64,000 nucleotides of DNA, from the NCBI GenBank assembly GCA_024275135.1, contig JAJRZS010000013.1, forward strand, positions 1-64,000, written 5' to 3'. Position 1 is the stretch's first letter. Every line of letters begins with the position of its first letter. This stretch comes from Planctomycetota bacterium (lineage in GTDB: Bacteria; Planctomycetota; UBA1135). Below the pieces are notes generated by a model. It was not told where the DNA came from, did no database searches, and saw only the letters and a program-made list of their open reading frames with translations. Shown here piece by piece: positions 17,619 to 26,702 of the stretch. The translations under genes were made by a program, and so were the position numbers.

Positions 17619-19154
17619 ATGAGCCCAAAGCGACCGACCCTACTCATTGTTCTCGATGGCTGGGGGCATGCACCCGCCCTAGACAGTAACGCCATCACCC
17701 ATGCTCCGGCAGAGAACTTCCTTTCTTGGTGGGAGCAGTGGCCCCATGCCTTGTTGTCGGCCTCTGGCAAAGAAGTGGGGTTGCCCTTGGGCTTGATGGG
17801 CAACTCCGAGGTGGGGCATACCAACATCGGCGCCGGACGCGTGGTTTACCAAACCATTACCCGCATTGATGAGAGTATCCGCAGTGGTGAATTTGCGCGT
17901 GTTGGTGTCTTGCGCTCGGCGGTGGAAAAGGCATTGCAGAGCGATGGACGTCTTCATTTGTTTGGTTTGTTAGGAGATGGCGGCGTTCACGCCTCCGACC
18001 AACATTTGGAGGCTTTGCTTGATTTGGCTTTGTCCATGGGATTGCGCGGAGAGCAAGTGGTGTTGCATGCCATTTTGGACGGCCGCGATACACCCCCCTC
18101 TTCCGGCCTTGGTTTTTTGCAGCGCCTACAACCAATTTTGGATGCGAAGGGCGTGTGCTTGGCTACGCTTTGCGGGCGTTACTTTGCTATGGACCGCGAT
18201 AAAAATTGGGAACGCACCGCACTGTTCTGGAATTTGCTGGTGGAAGGGCAGGCGGAGCACCATGAAACAGAGGCGCAGGCTGCTTTAGCCAAGGCCTATG
18301 AGCGTGGGGAAAGCGATGAATTTGTAAACCCGATTCGCATTGGTCAGCCCTTGCCGGTCGAAGATGGGGACTCGGTATTGAGCTATAACTTTCGCGCCGA
18401 CCGTGTGCGTCAAATCACTGAGGCCTTCTTGAGTGATGCGAGCTTTGCTGGCTTTGCGCGCCCGCGTTTGCCGCAAGTGCATTACACCACCATGACCCAA
18501 TATGCCAAGGAATTCGCCTGTCCGGTGGCCTTCCCACCGCAAGAACTACACTCCCTGTTTGGAGAAGTGGTGGCGGCAAGAGGGCTGCGCCAATTTCGCT
18601 GTGCGGAAACCGAGAAATATGCGCATGTCACTTTCTTTTTTAATGGTGGGAGGGAAGCGGTTTATGCTGGCGAGGAACGACATTTGGTACCCTCGCCCAA
18701 AGTGGCGACCTACGACTTAAAGCCGGAGATGTCGGCTTTTGAAGTGACCGCCGCAGTGTTGCAGCGCCTAGAAGCCGGGGAGCACGACTTGTATGTCATC
18801 AACTTTGCCAATTCTGATATGGTGGGCCATACCGGAATCCCCGAAGCTGCCGAAGCCGCAGTACGGGCGGTAGATGGGTGTTTGCAGCAGATTGTGACCA
18901 TGGCTTTGGCACAGGGAGGTACTGTGGCCATTACTGCGGATCATGGCAATGCCGAACAAATGGTGGATCCGGTGAGTGGTGGAATCCATACTGCGCACAC
19001 CGTGAACCCGGTTCCTTTTTTGTTGATTGGAGACGGTATTCGTGGTGCCAGGTTGCGAGAAATGGGGGTGTTAGCGGATGTCGCGCCGACTTTGATGCAG
19101 CTTATGGATATCCCGCAGCCAGCGGTGATGGATGGGCTTTCCATGCTGCAATAG
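17619..19154 (+). CDS. gpmI: 2,3-bisphosphoglycerate-independent phosphoglycerate mutase
   Basis: A 511-residue two-domain manganese enzyme of glycolysis (3-PG to 2-PG) and a member of the alkaline-phosphatase superfamily. LLIVLDGWG supplies the first metal Asp, and the phospho-serine lies in MGNSEVGHTNIGAGR (Ser63). DGRDTPP, then the GRYFAMDRD and YNFRADR loops, and the late NFANSDMVGHTG and ITADHGNAE with metal-binding Asp/His are all present. The length is normal. It is transcribed divergently from the M48 operon, with ychF following 20 nt downstream. Confidence 0.97.
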   Translation: MSPKRPTLLIVLDGWGHAPALDSNAITHAPAENFLSWWEQWPHALLSASGKEVGLPLGLMGNSEVGHTNIGAGRVVYQTITRIDESIRSGEFARVGVLRSAVEKALQSDGRLHLFGLLGDGGVHASDQHLEALLDLALSMGLRGEQVVLHAILDGRDTPPSSGLGFLQRLQPILDAKGVCLATLCGRYFAMDRDKNWERTALFWNLLVEGQAEHHETEAQAALAKAYERGESDEFVNPIRIGQPLPVEDGDSVLSYNFRADRVRQITEAFLSDASFAGFARPRLPQVHYTTMTQYAKEFACPVAFPPQELHSLFGEVVAARGLRQFRCAETEKYAHVTFFFNGGREAVYAGEERHLVPSPKVATYDLKPEMSAFEVTAAVLQRLEAGEHDLYVINFANSDMVGHTGIPEAAEAAVRAVDGCLQQIVTMALAQGGTVAITADHGNAEQMVDPVSGGIHTAHTVNPVPFLLIGDGIRGARLREMGVLADVAPTLMQLMDIPQPAVMDGLSMLQ

Positions 19155-19158
19155 CCGC

Positions 19159-19164
19159 TACAAT
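19159..19164 (+). promoter_or_regulatory. Candidate -10 (TACAAT) for ychF
   Basis: TACAAT, close to the TATAAT consensus, ends 10 nt before the ATG at 19175. It lies just past the gpmI stop. Confidence 0.4.
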
Positions 19165-19174
19165 ACGCGGTCCC

Positions 19175-20266
19175 ATGAGCGTTTCCTGCGGCATCGTTGG
19201 GCTTCCAAACGTTGGCAAGTCCACCATTTTTAGCGCCCTTTCCTCCGCCAAGGCCGAGGTGGGCAATTTCCCCTTTTGCACCATAGAGCCCAATGTGGCG
19301 GTGGTGGAAGTGCCCGATGAGCGGTTGGAAATCATCCATGGTTTTGTCGAAACCAAGCGTGTGTTGCCGGCCGTGGTGAAGGTTGTGGATATTGCTGGGC
19401 TGGTTGCCGGCGCTTCAGAGGGCGAGGGCATGGGCAACAAGTTCCTTGGCAACATCAAGGAATGCGATGCGGTGATGCAAGTGGTGAGGTGTTTCGGTGG
19501 CGACAAAGTGTTGCGCGAGGGCCCTGTGGATCCCATCGGTGATATCGAGGTGGTGGAGCTGGAATTGGAGCTCGCTGATTTAGAAACCTTGAAGCGCAAT
19601 GCGGAACGGGTGGGAAAGAAGGCACGGGCGGGTGATAAGGATTCCCAATTCGAGAAGGAAACCTTTGAGCAAGCCATCGCTGTCTTAGACGGAGGCAAAC
19701 CCTTGCGGGTGCATTCTTGGAATGAGCGTCAACAACAAGTTTTGAAGCCATTGTTTTTGATGAGCATGAAGCCCGTGCTTTATGTGGCCAATGTTGCTGA
19801 TGATGATTTGGAGGGCCAAGGCGAATATTGCAAAAAAGTTGCAGCTTATGCGGCTGAGCATGGCTCGGATTGGCTTCCCATCTGCGGAGATTTGGAGTTG
19901 GAGCTCCGCTCCATGGATGAGGAAGATCGGCAAATGTTTATGCAGGAGTTGGGTGTGAAGGAGCTGGGCTTGGCTAGGCTCATCCGCACCGTCTACCACC
20001 TACTGGGTTTGCAAACGTATTTCACTGCCGGGGAGAAAGAGGTGCGTGCTTGGACTTTTCATCGCGGCGACACCGCACCGCGCGCTGCCGGTGTCATTCA
20101 CACCGATTTCGAAAAGGCTTTTATCCGCGCAGAAATTTACTCGGTGGAGGATTTGCAAACCTACCATTCCGAGGCGGCCATCCGCGCGGCAGGAAAACTG
20201 CGTACGGAAGGTCGCGACTATGTCATGCAAGACGGCGATATTGCTCACTTCCTAATTGGGAAATGA
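19175..20266 (+). CDS. ychF: Ribosome-associated OBG-family ATPase/GTPase YchF
   Basis: A 363-residue P-loop protein of the YchF/OLA1 family, which binds ribosomes and prefers ATP. GIVGLPNVGKST is the P-loop, and CTIEPNVAVVEVPDERL and VDIAGLVAGASEGEGMGN form the switch region. In place of a classical NKxD the sequence reads NVADDD, as YchF proteins usually do. The C-terminal TGS-like domain contains GEKEVRAWTFHRGDTAPRAAG. I chose the ATG at 19175 because the family N-terminus starts there, although the frame stays open upstream through gpmI. Confidence 0.96.
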   Translation: MSVSCGIVGLPNVGKSTIFSALSSAKAEVGNFPFCTIEPNVAVVEVPDERLEIIHGFVETKRVLPAVVKVVDIAGLVAGASEGEGMGNKFLGNIKECDAVMQVVRCFGGDKVLREGPVDPIGDIEVVELELELADLETLKRNAERVGKKARAGDKDSQFEKETFEQAIAVLDGGKPLRVHSWNERQQQVLKPLFLMSMKPVLYVANVADDDLEGQGEYCKKVAAYAAEHGSDWLPICGDLELELRSMDEEDRQMFMQELGVKELGLARLIRTVYHLLGLQTYFTAGEKEVRAWTFHRGDTAPRAAGVIHTDFEKAFIRAEIYSVEDLQTYHSEAAIRAAGKLRTEGRDYVMQDGDIAHFLIGK

Positions 20267-20291
20267 ACACGAGAACGTGCCTTATTCTGAG

Positions 20292-20552
20292 CTAGGAAAG
20301 GCCGAGCAAGGCGTCGAGTTTGCCTTCGCCTTCGAGGGCGGCTAAATCGTCGTAGCCGCCTACGAGCTGGCCATCAATGAAGATTTCGGGCACCGAGCGA
20401 CGGCCTCCGCTGCGCTCCAGCATTTCCTCCATGCGCTCGGGCGCTTGGTCGAGGTTGATTTCCTCCCATTTTTGTCCCTTATTTTCCAGCAGGCGCTTGG
20501 CCATGGTGCAGTAGGGGCAGGTGGTCTTTGTGTAGATTTCTATCTTTGCCAT
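20292..20552 (-). CDS. grxC: Dithiol glutaredoxin (GrxC-like)
   Basis: An 86-residue cytoplasmic thiol-disulfide oxidoreductase of the glutaredoxin 3 type. The active site CPYC sits in TTCPYCTMAKRLL near residue 11-14. The cis-Pro segment is RSVPEIFIDGQLVGGYDDL, which also carries the GG-D glutathione-binding motif. The length is that of the family. It is divergent from bolA-grxD, so three glutaredoxin/iron-sulfur-linked genes sit together. Confidence 0.93.
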   Translation of the reverse strand: MAKIEIYTKTTCPYCTMAKRLLENKGQKWEEINLDQAPERMEEMLERSGGRRSVPEIFIDGQLVGGYDDLAALEGEGKLDALLGLS

Positions 20553-20585
20553 GGTGCTTGGTTATGCGACAATACCCATTGTTAC

Positions 20586-20816
20586 ATGGATGCGCAAACC
20601 ATTGAAACCATCATTACCGAAAACTTGAAAGGAGCCACCTGCCAAGTGACGGATTTAACAGGCACTCAGGATCACTGGGGGCTTGAGGTGTCGTGGTCCG
20701 GCTTTGCCGAACTGAGCCTCTTAGAGCAACACCGCAAGGTGTTGGAACTGATGCGACCCTACATGGCGGAAGGGGACAACTCCATCCACGCGGTGCAAAT
20801 CAAAACCACTAGTTAA
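20586..20816 (+). CDS. bolA: BolA-family protein
   Basis: A 76-residue BolA/IbaG-type protein. The KH-like fold is suggested by ITENLKGATCQVTDLTG, then LEVSWSGFAELSLLEQHRKV and the C-terminal IHAVQIKT signature with its conserved His. BolA proteins form [2Fe-2S]-bridged heterodimers with CGFS monothiol glutaredoxins. That partner (grxD) follows 1 nt downstream, which strongly supports the call. The start is the first ATG of the frame that fits the family; GACAAT lies 12 nt before it. Confidence 0.88.
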   Translation: MDAQTIETIITENLKGATCQVTDLTGTQDHWGLEVSWSGFAELSLLEQHRKVLELMRPYMAEGDNSIHAVQIKTTS

Positions 20817-20817
20817 C

Positions 20818-21144
20818 ATGGAAATCAAAGAGCGACTCGAGCAAATCATTCAGCAGCAACCCGTGTTGCTTTTCTTAAAGGGCAACAAAATGTTCCCACG
20901 TTGTGGTTTTTCCCAGGCGGTCGTCGAAGTGTTCAAGGAGTTGGATGTTCCTTTTGAGGCCGTCGACATTTTTGAACATCCCGGCATCAAGCCGGCTTTG
21001 GTGGAAATTACGCAATGGCCTACCACGCCGCAAATCTTCCTGGGTGGAGAGTTTATTGGCGGTGGTGATATCGTGCGCGAGCTCCATGCCAAGGGCGAAC
21101 TCAAGCCCATGGTTGAGAAGGTCTTGGCCGACGCGGCTTCCTAG
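20818..21144 (+). CDS. grxD: Monothiol glutaredoxin, CGFS type (GrxD)
   Basis: A 108-residue iron-sulfur cluster carrier. The CGFS motif lies in MFPRCGFSQAVVEV, the cis-Pro segment is WPTTPQIFLGGEFIGGGDIV, and the Lys of KGNKM precedes the active site as in GrxD/Grx4/Grx5. The family transfers [2Fe-2S] clusters and works with BolA, whose gene lies 1 nt upstream. The length is normal. Confidence 0.95.
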   Translation: MEIKERLEQIIQQQPVLLFLKGNKMFPRCGFSQAVVEVFKELDVPFEAVDIFEHPGIKPALVEITQWPTTPQIFLGGEFIGGGDIVRELHAKGELKPMVEKVLADAAS

Positions 21145-21168
21145 GCTTTTTATCCAAGCGGGCTAAGG

Positions 21169-21174
21169 TAGGAT
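21169..21174 (+). promoter_or_regulatory. Candidate -10 (TAGGAT) for the glycosyltransferase gene
   Basis: TAGGAT ends 6 nt before the ATG at 21181. Confidence 0.35.
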
Positions 21175-21180
21175 GGGCCC

Positions 21181-22401
21181 ATGCGTTTGCTTGTGGTCTA
21201 CCGTGGCCTACCTTGGCCCTATGCCGAGGGCTACCATCTCCGCATCCTGCACTTGTTCCGCAGGTTGGCTCAGCAGCACAGTGTGCATCTGTTGGCGTGT
21301 ATCCAAAACCAAGAGCAGCGCGCCCTTCTTGAGCCCCTTCAGGACCAGGAAATTTTTTCCACCATCACTCTGGAGGCTGTGCCTAAGCGCAATGCATTCG
21401 GCCGGATGGCCACCAATTTGGGCCTGTTTCCTGTGGCTTCTTTTCGTGCAGAATACCCCGGCTTCGACAAGAAGTTGGCTCAAGTCGCGCTTGATCTAAA
21501 ACGTCAGCATGATTTGGATGTGGCCTATGTCTTCGATCCGTGGGCGGATTTGTGGTTTCGAGAGGGCTCCAAAGTTTTGCCAACTTTATTGGATGTTTGC
21601 GATTGCCGTACTCTTTATTACGACCGCCGCTTGGATCGCGGTGGTCTAACTTTGGACGAGTCTCTGCGTACTCGGCAGCTGCGTCGCCGGTTTTTAGCCT
21701 TTGAGCGTTTTTGCCTCAAGCGCTATCCCATCGCCACTGTGGTCTCGCCGATGGATCAAGAGCGCTTGCAACGCATGCATCCCGGTGCTCGGGTGGAAGT
21801 AATTCCCAATGGGGTGGATTTGGAGATGTTTTGTCCCATGGAAGGAGTAGAGGAAGTCGACGGCAAGCTCATTCTTTTCGGCAACATGGATTTTTTGCCG
21901 AATGTGGATGCAGCCATTCATTTTGCTCGCGATATTCTGCCCAAGGTGCGGCAACGGTATGCCAATGCGAGTTTTACCATTGTCGGCACCAATCCGGTAC
22001 CAGAGGTCTTGGCTTTGGCCGGGTTGCCGGGGGTAGAAGTCACTGGCCCGGTTGAAGATTTAAAACCCTGGATTCAACGTTCCTGCATGTTGGTGGCCCC
22101 CATGCGCTTTGGTGCAGGTATCAAAAACAAGGTTTTGGAAACCATGGCCGTGGAGAAACCGGTGGTCACCAACGCAACTGGGATTGAGGCGATGCAACCC
22201 GAAGTGCGCGAGTTGCTAACTGTGGCGAATAGCGACCAAGAGTTTGCGGACGCGGTTTCTGATTTGTTGGCCAACCCCGAGAAACGCCGCGAATTAGGCC
22301 AGCGTGGACGCAAGGTTATGGCTGATTTGCACTCTTGGGAGGCGGCGGCAGCAGCCTACGAATCGTTGTTTTCTGAACTAGCGGCCTTTACAGAACGCTA
22401 A
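21181..22401 (+). CDS. Glycosyltransferase family 4 protein
   Basis: A 406-residue cytoplasmic GT-B glycosyltransferase. The N-terminal Rossmann half has an open acceptor loop (PWPYAEGYHLRILHL). The C-terminal nucleotide-sugar half carries VEVIPNGVDLEMF, GNMDFLPNVDAA, FTIVGTNP, VTGPVEDLKPW and the donor-site APMRFGAGIKNKVLETMA with the E-x7-E-type region. It resembles the group found in exopolysaccharide loci, but no other polysaccharide gene is nearby, so donor and acceptor are unknown. The stop overlaps the convergent LVIVD-repeat gene. Confidence 0.88.
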   Translation: MRLLVVYRGLPWPYAEGYHLRILHLFRRLAQQHSVHLLACIQNQEQRALLEPLQDQEIFSTITLEAVPKRNAFGRMATNLGLFPVASFRAEYPGFDKKLAQVALDLKRQHDLDVAYVFDPWADLWFREGSKVLPTLLDVCDCRTLYYDRRLDRGGLTLDESLRTRQLRRRFLAFERFCLKRYPIATVVSPMDQERLQRMHPGARVEVIPNGVDLEMFCPMEGVEEVDGKLILFGNMDFLPNVDAAIHFARDILPKVRQRYANASFTIVGTNPVPEVLALAGLPGVEVTGPVEDLKPWIQRSCMLVAPMRFGAGIKNKVLETMAVEKPVVTNATGIEAMQPEVRELLTVANSDQEFADAVSDLLANPEKRRELGQRGRKVMADLHSWEAAAAAYESLFSELAAFTER

Positions 22402-23722
22402 GGCGCAGCATGTTGGAGTTTTGCACTCCGCCTTGGGCGGTTGCAGCTTCCAGATAGACCGAGCGGCCGCTGGCTCCGGTGGGTACGGAGAAGGAAAAAG
22501 TGGCACTGCCTGCGGCATCCGTGGTGCCAGTAGTGAAGAGGCCCCAGCCTGGGCCGACTTCGAAATCGGTGCCGAACATGCGGCTGCCGGCGTTGGAGAA
22601 GCTGTACAGGAGGTACCAAGGGGCCAAACTTGGGGCATTGTCCAGTTGCACCGAACTCATGCTGCCGGCTTGCAACTGCGTGGCGCCGCTAAGGTTTAGG
22701 GCTTGTGGTTCGATGCGCAAAATGAACAGACCACCGTCTTGATCGGAAAGATAAACCAGGCCTGATTGGGCGAAGGGATAGACTCCCCAAGTGCCGTTGT
22801 AGCCGGTGCCGGTGGTGGGGCTAGCGTCGAAAGCAGCAATTTGTTGAGGGGAAGATGGATTTGTGATGTCGAGGCAAGCAAAACCAAAGCTGTACCAGGA
22901 AGCGTAAATGCGATTGCCTTTGATGATGGCATTATGCACGGTGGCATTGTTGTTGGACCAGGTGGCAAGCATCTGCATGGCCGCTGGATTTTGAATATCG
23001 TAGATTGCCAGCCCACCACCACGGTTTTCGTCGGTGGTGACGGCGATGGTGTCCGCGTCGTTTACCCAGACATTGTGAGTAACCCCACCTGGGGTGGGAG
23101 TGGAGCCTAAGCTAGGGAAGGAGGGTAGGCTTTGCACCGACACGATGCGGTAGTTGCCATCATACAGCTCGGCCAAATGCGCCTTGCCATGTTGTACAAA
23201 TGCATCATGCACCTCAAATGTATTGTAAGAGGCCACCATCACGGGCTGCGTGGGATTTGCCAAATCCAATACCGCCATTCCGGGAGAAGGGTCGGCGCCG
23301 ACGATATAGGCCATGGATGCCCCCAAATCAATTGCGATGTTGTGGGCGTGATTCCAAAGACTAGTACCGAAAGTTTGCACCAAGGTGGGGGAGTCGGGTT
23401 GGTTGAGATCGACAATTTGCACTCCGCCCCCACCTTCGGTGACGATGTAGCAGTAAGGGCCTAAGGTTTTCATGTCGCGCCAGAGGGAGACGGGGCCCGG
23501 AATAAAGCCGACACGAACCGGGAGCGATGGGTTGCTGACGTTGTAGAAAGCGGTGCCAGTTAAGGTGCCAAGGATGGCGTATTCCCGACCATCTGGGGCT
23601 GTGTAGCCCCAGATATCATTCGAGAAGGAGTAATCGTTGGTTTGGGAAAGTAGAGTGGCTCCGTTTTGCCCCCATAGTGGGGATAGGAGGCAAAACCCGA
23701 CGAGGATGGAGGAAAAGCGCAT
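22388..23722 (-). CDS. Secreted LVIVD-repeat (choice-of-anchor B type) protein
   Basis: A 444-residue exported protein: signal peptide (about 1-18, ending PLWGQ), then about seven beta-propeller-like repeats of the LVIVD kind. Each has a phrase such as VQIVDLNQPDSP, MAVLDLANPTQPV, LAIYDIQNPAA, ACLDITNPSSPQ or LFILRIEP. The last 100 residues (LNLSGATQLQ to RLSVL) are a separate module that also ends the upstream M36-like peptidase. No catalytic motif is seen, so a surface or secreted binding role is likely. The start lies 3 nt after the second, downstream stop of the peptidase frame, suggesting an operon. Confidence 0.75.
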   Translation of the reverse strand: MRFSSILVGFCLLSPLWGQNGATLLSQTNDYSFSNDIWGYTAPDGREYAILGTLTGTAFYNVSNPSLPVRVGFIPGPVSLWRDMKTLGPYCYIVTEGGGGVQIVDLNQPDSPTLVQTFGTSLWNHAHNIAIDLGASMAYIVGADPSPGMAVLDLANPTQPVMVASYNTFEVHDAFVQHGKAHLAELYDGNYRIVSVQSLPSFPSLGSTPTPGGVTHNVWVNDADTIAVTTDENRGGGLAIYDIQNPAAMQMLATWSNNNATVHNAIIKGNRIYASWYSFGFACLDITNPSSPQQIAAFDASPTTGTGYNGTWGVYPFAQSGLVYLSDQDGGLFILRIEPQALNLSGATQLQAGSMSSVQLDNAPSLAPWYLLYSFSNAGSRMFGTDFEVGPGWGLFTTGTTDAAGSATFSFSVPTGASGRSVYLEAATAQGGVQNSNMLRLSVL

Positions 23723-23725
23723 GGA

Positions 23726-23788
23726 TTAAAGAACCGTGAAGGTGATCATGTTTGAATCATCAATGCCTGCGCCGTTGATGGCGCCAAC
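23726..23788 (-). other. C-terminal remnant of the M36-like peptidase beyond an in-frame TAA
   Basis: After the TAA at 23789-23791 the same frame runs 20 more codons to a second TAA (23726-23728), ending DDSNMITFTVL. This aligns with the end of the downstream protein (QNSNMLRLSVL). The coding frame therefore originally continued here, 3 nt from the next ATG. Confidence 0.7.
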
Positions 23789-26632
23789 TTACATATAGCC
23801 AATCGTGCCTGTAGGCAAGTTGGGTGGAATGGAGAAACTAGTGCTTCCATTGCCAACAGCATCGGCAGTGCCGGTGGCCATGATGCTAAAGGGAGAGCCG
23901 ATGTCGAATTGGTGGCCACGCAAAATACTGCCAGCATTGGAACCGCTAGCGAGGAACACCCAATTGGCACCGGCCTGCATGCCACTGAAGTTGTAGCTAA
24001 CAACAGCACCTGGTTGGGCGGAAAGAGCTCCGCTTAACTGCAGCGCATCATTACCGCCAGGAACGGGGGCAAGGGTGAACAATTCGAAATCGTCGATGTT
24101 CCAACCACCAAACTCCAGGCCGGCATCGGAACGCATGCTAAAACGCACCTTGACCGAGGGGTTGTTGTCGGCGATAGCCGAGATGTCGATCTCTTTGAGG
24201 TTCCAACTGTTTTCCAAAAGATGACCGGCAAATGGGTTTTCAAATACTTGAATTCCATTGACGAAAATCTCGGCATGGTCATACCGGCTTTCTTCGACAT
24301 TGAGTTGACGCGCAAATCGAAGGGTGACACCAGTTTGTCCGCTGCAGTCGATTGCTGGCGACTCTAAGTAGTTGTTGACATTGGGTTGGTACAGGCCGTT
24401 CCAACCACTGGGGCCCAAATCGTTGCCCCAACATTTCTGCCCAGAATAGGCCGCATTGGGATCTTCCACCTTGCCGGCAGGAGTGCCGCGTTGCCAATCA
24501 TCTTGTTGAGCAAGTTGGACATGGACCCAGCCTTCATCGGTGGTACCTTCAAAATCGTTGAAGTAGATTTGATTTTCGACGCCAACCACAAATTGATAGT
24601 CTCCGCTGCGGGGAGAATTTTCTTGGTTGCTACCGCTGTCGAAGGCCTCGATGTGGTAACTCACACGAGCGGGTGAAATTTGACCCGGAATGCCTGCGCT
24701 GTAGCTACTTCCCGTATGAGACATGGGCAAAGTGATGGGGGCACCACCATCCACCGCATACACCACATTGGCATTGGTTATGACATTGCCGACCAGACTG
24801 GTGATGTCGGCTTGCACCACATAGGGGCCAACTTCCGACAAGCTGTTGCCAAGTGGGGTATGGACAATCTGAATCAAGGGCAAATCGATGCCGTCAAAGC
24901 CTTGTTGGCGGAAGCCGTCATCAATGTCGCCAAAGTTGGGGGTGCCGTTCCAAATGTTGCCATCATTGTCGTCGAGAACAAGCCAATGCTCTTCGATGAC
25001 ATTGCGGATGTTGCCATCACTATAGGCGTTCATCCAACCAAGGAAGAGGGTGTTGGCGGTTAAATCACCGGACGCATTGCCCAAACTAATGTTCAGATTA
25101 TTGCGCACTTTCCACAATGCGCCCATCAAGACTTCGCCATCGGCGTGGACCTCTCCGTAGCAGCCACCATTGCTATCGCCACAGAATTGACGATTATTCC
25201 AGCCGCTGCGAATGAACCCGCCGTTAGTGAAAAAATCTTGGCCGATAATCGGGGTGTCATAGATATACATGGCAAAAACATCCGCATTGCCTTCGCCGAA
25301 ACCATCGGCTCCATTGCCACTGCCGTAAAGGATATTAAGCCAGTGCCCCTCTTCGTGGGTAACGACAGTGCTGAATCCAGTGTTGTTACAACCACCGCCT
25401 GAGCGGAACATATTGATGGACACCCCATCGAAGTAAGCGTTGCAGGTGGAGTTGAGGTTGGCATTGGTGCGCACCTGAAAATCGGGGGTGGTGTCATTGG
25501 GATCGATTGCTTTCGTCCATGCACGCAAATCAAGAACGGAGTCGTAGCAACTGGCTTCCGAAGTTACGAACTCTGTTTGCCCACTGTTCATAGTGAGGGT
25601 GCCAGGAACCCCCGGGGTAAAGCTTGCGCTAGCGCTGTGGTCGGGGCCGGCTTGGTTGAATACGCGGCAATAAGGGCCACTGTAGGTTGCAGTGATGGTA
25701 ACGGGTTGATTGTTGGGGGTGTTGAGCACGAAATTGCCGTCCGCATCCGTCGTCGTGTTGCCGGCTGGACTGGTTAGGGTCATAAACGGCATGGTTTGCA
25801 AGGTGGGCGGGTTGGCGGAGCTGTGCGCGCGGGTGCCGGGAGTGGCATAGCTAGAAACGGCGCCCGTTGCCTGTTGGTTGTGGATGAGGTTTTGTTGTTG
25901 GAGGACCTCGGCTGAACTGCTGTCGGCAGCAACGAAAATTTGGCGCCCTGCTGGTTGGGTTGGGTTCTCTTGGTTGCGTAGTTCCACAGACCACGCCAAA
26001 CGTGGCGCCATGTATTTCCCTGGCCGGTGTTTGATGATGACCAATTCCGGTTGGCCAACAAAGCTGGGTTCGCGGCCACCTTCTAGCTGTTGATATTCGT
26101 CCATGGCGATATGCACAGCAACAAATGGATCCAGCAGCGGGCGAAGGGAAAGGTTTTCGACTCCGGGGACAGCACGGCTGTCGAGGGAAAGGAGGTTGCC
26201 CTGCGGGGTGAAAATTACGTTTACGGAGGCAGCCTCGACCGGAATTCCCTGCACCCACTGGCGAAATTCGACGGCAACCTTATCTGTGGTGCCGATTGCG
26301 GAAAGATTCAGATATTTCACTTTCTCCAGTACCATCGTGCGGTCGGCAATCTGAAACATGGGGAAAGCTTCGTCTACAGCCATTCGCGCGAGCTCTTCAA
26401 AGTCGGCGTCGAGTTGTGGTGTGAACGGAGCTTCATTCTGATAGCCCCAAAGATGGCGACCGGCTTCGCGATCCTTGTGACGCCGTAAAATCCACTCCTG
26501 CCCGTGTTTTTTTTGCCAAAGCTGGAAGGCTTCGGCCACAGGGTCGGATTGCGGGGCTTCGCTTTGGGCAAAAAGAGGAGTGAGGCCAAGGGCCGTGGCC
26601 AGAAGAACACAGGCTAGAGAGTGGATGCGCAT
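23789..26632 (-). CDS. Secreted M36/thermolysin-like metallopeptidase
   Basis: A 947-residue secreted zinc peptidase. A signal peptide is followed by a propeptide-like region (about 25-230) and a carboxypeptidase-regulatory-like insert (about 270-360). The catalytic zinc site is HEEGH (His426 to His430) with the downstream FGEGNADVFAMYIYD glutamate ligand. A jelly-roll-like segment of about 200 residues comes after it, then the C-terminal module shared with the next gene. The module is cut by an in-frame TAA at codon 948, where homologous residues continue in the same frame for 20 codons. Most of the enzyme should still be made. The module may serve in surface attachment or sorting (inference). 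Confidence 0.8.
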   Translation of the reverse strand: MRIHSLACVLLATALGLTPLFAQSEAPQSDPVAEAFQLWQKKHGQEWILRRHKDREAGRHLWGYQNEAPFTPQLDADFEELARMAVDEAFPMFQIADRTMVLEKVKYLNLSAIGTTDKVAVEFRQWVQGIPVEAASVNVIFTPQGNLLSLDSRAVPGVENLSLRPLLDPFVAVHIAMDEYQQLEGGREPSFVGQPELVIIKHRPGKYMAPRLAWSVELRNQENPTQPAGRQIFVAADSSSAEVLQQQNLIHNQQATGAVSSYATPGTRAHSSANPPTLQTMPFMTLTSPAGNTTTDADGNFVLNTPNNQPVTITATYSGPYCRVFNQAGPDHSASASFTPGVPGTLTMNSGQTEFVTSEASCYDSVLDLRAWTKAIDPNDTTPDFQVRTNANLNSTCNAYFDGVSINMFRSGGGCNNTGFSTVVTHEEGHWLNILYGSGNGADGFGEGNADVFAMYIYDTPIIGQDFFTNGGFIRSGWNNRQFCGDSNGGCYGEVHADGEVLMGALWKVRNNLNISLGNASGDLTANTLFLGWMNAYSDGNIRNVIEEHWLVLDDNDGNIWNGTPNFGDIDDGFRQQGFDGIDLPLIQIVHTPLGNSLSEVGPYVVQADITSLVGNVITNANVVYAVDGGAPITLPMSHTGSSYSAGIPGQISPARVSYHIEAFDSGSNQENSPRSGDYQFVVGVENQIYFNDFEGTTDEGWVHVQLAQQDDWQRGTPAGKVEDPNAAYSGQKCWGNDLGPSGWNGLYQPNVNNYLESPAIDCSGQTGVTLRFARQLNVEESRYDHAEIFVNGIQVFENPFAGHLLENSWNLKEIDISAIADNNPSVKVRFSMRSDAGLEFGGWNIDDFELFTLAPVPGGNDALQLSGALSAQPGAVVSYNFSGMQAGANWVFLASGSNAGSILRGHQFDIGSPFSIMATGTADAVGNGSTSFSIPPNLPTGTIGYM

Positions 26633-26702
26633 GATGGGGAAAAGGGGAGCAAGCAGGCCGGAGACAAGGTCTCTGCGACAGATACGAGGTTATCGCCAAA
26701 TT

